Assembly (NCBI GenBank): GCA_015501585.1
Contig: JADNRY010000117.1
Coordinates: 1-64,000 of the forward strand
Source: Rhodocollybia butyracea
Lineage: Eukaryota; Basidiomycota; Agaricomycetes; Agaricales; Omphalotaceae
Direction: 5' to 3'
DNA length: 64,000 nucleotides
Numbering within the stretch: the first letter of the stretch is position 1; each line of letters starts with the position of its first letter. The notes under the pieces were generated by a model. It did not search any database and was not told the DNA's origin. It saw only the letters and a list, made by a program, of their open reading frames with translations. Below are positions 62,369 to 64,000 of this stretch, one piece after another. The position numbers and the translations under genes are program-made.

Positions 62369-64000
62369 AGCTCTGGCCGGTGCATTGCATCTGGTCACAA
62401 GACGAAAGGAGTTCTTTACCTTCTTCACGCCTGTCTGCTGAAATCCCAAGAGTACGCAAATCTTGCTACCACATCCCGCTATATCGACATTAATCATGCT
62501 CACTGCTGCCTAGGTCATCTTGGTCAAGAAAACATAAAATGTCTGATTGCAAAAGGCATGGTAATGGGCATTGATGAAGTGGGAGGTTGAATAGAGTTCT
62601 GCGAGTCATGTACAGCCGGTAAACAGCATGTATTTCCGTTCCCATCATCCAATAAAAGGGCTTGTCGGAAACTAGATTTAGTTCACTCTGATGTTTGCGG
62701 TCCATTACCCAACTCTATCAATGGTGGCTATAGGTATTTCATCACCTTCATAGATGATAACACCCACCACTGCTGGGTTTATTTCCTCCATCACAAATCG
62801 GAGGCGTACCGATGCTTCTGCGAGTGGAAGGCTATGGTAGAGCTCGAGACTGGGCTTAAGCTCAAGGTTTTTTGTACAGATAACAGTGGAGTATATACCT
62901 CTGATCAGTTCGAGGATTATCTCCGTAACCTTGGTATTATCCATGAAACCACAGTCCCTCACACCCCACAGCAGAATGGCATTGCTGAACGCTTCAACCG
63001 CACTATCGTTGAGTGTGCCAGATGCATGATGCATGATGCTAAATTTACTGCTGGGTTTTGGGTCTTCGCCGTCATTATTGCTGTCTATCTCATTAACCGC
63101 TCACCTACCTCACGGCTTCCTAATTCTACTCCACATGAAGCTTGGTCTGGCGTAAAGCCTTCACTCAAGGAACTCAAACCTTTTGGCTGTCCCGCCTATG
63201 CTCATATCCCCAAATCGAAGCATACAAAGCTTGACTTTAAAACTTGTAAGTGCATCTTTCTTGGTTACGAAGAGCACACCAAGGGTTACCTTCTGTGGGA
63301 TCCGAAGAAGCAAAAAACTTTCGTTTCACGAGACATCATTTTTGATGAATGTCCTCACCCTCCTGGCCCGCCTTTACCCATTCCGGATCTTTCGCAGATC
63401 CTTTACAATGGTGAGGTGCCTGGAGATGGCCTACCTGGCTTTTCTCGAGTGGGAGATGCGTGGGAAGATAACTCTCCCCCTGTGACTCCAGCGGTTCCGC
63501 ATCCTCCTGCTCCATCTTCTGAGGTTGATTCTGAGGATAACGTCGGTGACTCTCGCCCATACTCCCCTGATATTCCTCCCCCCAATGACCCTCCACCGGC
63601 TCCACCTGCTCGCCATTGTCGTACAGAACTTGAACTTCTTGGGCCTGTTCCAGAAGTAGATGGTCCACGTGCTTGTCACCTACCTGCCTGCTTCCGTGAA
63701 GAACCTGACATTGCACCAGATCCTCCAGAACCTGCACCAGGTGATAGACCAGATGTTGCAGAAGGTGTCGCCATGGCCTTTGTGGCCACTGTCCATGCTC
63801 AGGGAGCCTCAGAGCCCCGCACTCTGCGCCCCTGACTCCGCCTCTTGGCTGAAAGCTGTAGACAAAGAGCTCAAGTCTCTCATTGATATGGGAACTTTTG
63901 AGTTTATTGACAATTTGCCTAAAGGTCGCCATGCTATTAGCTCCAAGCTTGTCTTTAAGATTAAGCGCCTCCCTGACGGGACCATTGAGCGGTACAAGGG
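62369..64000 (+). pseudogene. copia2 integrase and N-terminal RT, partial
   Basis: GAG-pre-integrase residues lie in HAHCCLGHLG and CESCTAGK, with a stop at 62588-62590. The integrase core has HSDVCGP (Asp), FCTDNSGVYTS (Asp) and TPQQNGIAERFNR (Glu). The longest frame (62834-63835) continues through KPFGCPAYAHIPKSK and LGYEEHTKGYLLWDP, then a long Pro-rich linker. After a frame change near 63830 the RT starts (SWLKAVDKELKSLIDMGTFE, KLVFKIKRLPDGTIERYKG) and leaves the window. Confidence 0.88.

Larger units (their letters stand above)
60365..64000 (+). mobile_element. second Ty1/copia element (copia2), decayed, runs off the right edge
   Basis: A predicted 5' LTR, half-tRNA-iMet primer site, gag, protease, integrase and the start of RT are present. 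Several frameshifts, two stops and an inserted MITE disable it. Its proteins are quite different from copia1 (for example zinc knuckle CSYCHKGPHLVEDC), so it is a separate lineage. The 3' LTR lies outside the window. Confidence 0.88.

Overview
The window looks like transposon-packed, gene-poor DNA of a filamentous basidiomycete, most likely an Agaricomycete. Coding stretches are broken by many GT-AG introns of about 50 bp. A KDZ-type transposase, a chromodomain Ty3/gypsy element, Ty1/copia elements, a Tad-like LINE and a BED/hAT transposase are all present. No rRNA or complete tRNA gene and no CRISPR array was found. Most genes are element-encoded and most are broken.

Layout. 1-3460: an edge ORF, then a promoter-like block (five ATGANRTCAT palindromes, five TGASTCA palindromes, a TATA box), then an array of 11 hairpins whose loops are constant and whose stems co-vary, then broken ORFs of unknown function and a truncated copy of a foldback element. 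3.8-7.7 kb: inverted repeats with interstitial TTAGGG, GGTCATGACC repeats and CAGTCACC arrays. 8.1-9.4 kb: a decayed cytochrome P450 gene (minus strand), ending in a patch of CCGTA/TACGG words. 10.0-13.15 kb: a spliced hAT transposase lacking its C-terminus. 13395-18834: a very young Ty1/copia element with two apparently identical 273-bp LTRs, a 5-bp target duplication, a half-tRNA-iMet primer site and one frameshift. 19.5-22.2 kb: minus-strand hypothetical genes. 22.2-24.6 kb: the 3' half of a LINE with a poly(A) tail, cut at the LTR of the next element. 24627-41057: a Tf1/sushi-type chromovirus whose primer site is a perfect 16-nt complement of its own predicted mRNA 5' end. Its integrase is split by a 4.24-kb foldback element, and a spliced antisense gene lies between pol and the 3' LTR. 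41058-43080: a KDZ transposase truncated by that LTR. 43-57 kb: MITEs, repeated segments, a spliced small membrane-protein gene (47.5-48.1 kb), a Ty3 integrase fragment, a 1.06-kb long inverted repeat and an F-box-like gene. 57.9-60.25 kb: more terminal-inverted-repeat elements and a 153-bp tandem repeat. 60365-64000: a decayed second copia element with a palindromic MITE in its gag.

How the parts relate. Nested insertions order the events: the foldback and MITE families inserted into the chromovirus and copia2, the chromovirus LTR truncates both the LINE and KDZ, and the LINE lies in a Ser/Gly-rich ORF. Three themes cross element boundaries: a terminal word CATCAGGAAAAG at five loci, TGASTCA-type sites in promoters of unrelated elements, and nucleosome-sized (about 153-154 bp) repeat monomers. 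The most unusual single signal is the co-varying hairpin array at 809-1256. All homology calls are from reading motifs by eye; no database search was run.
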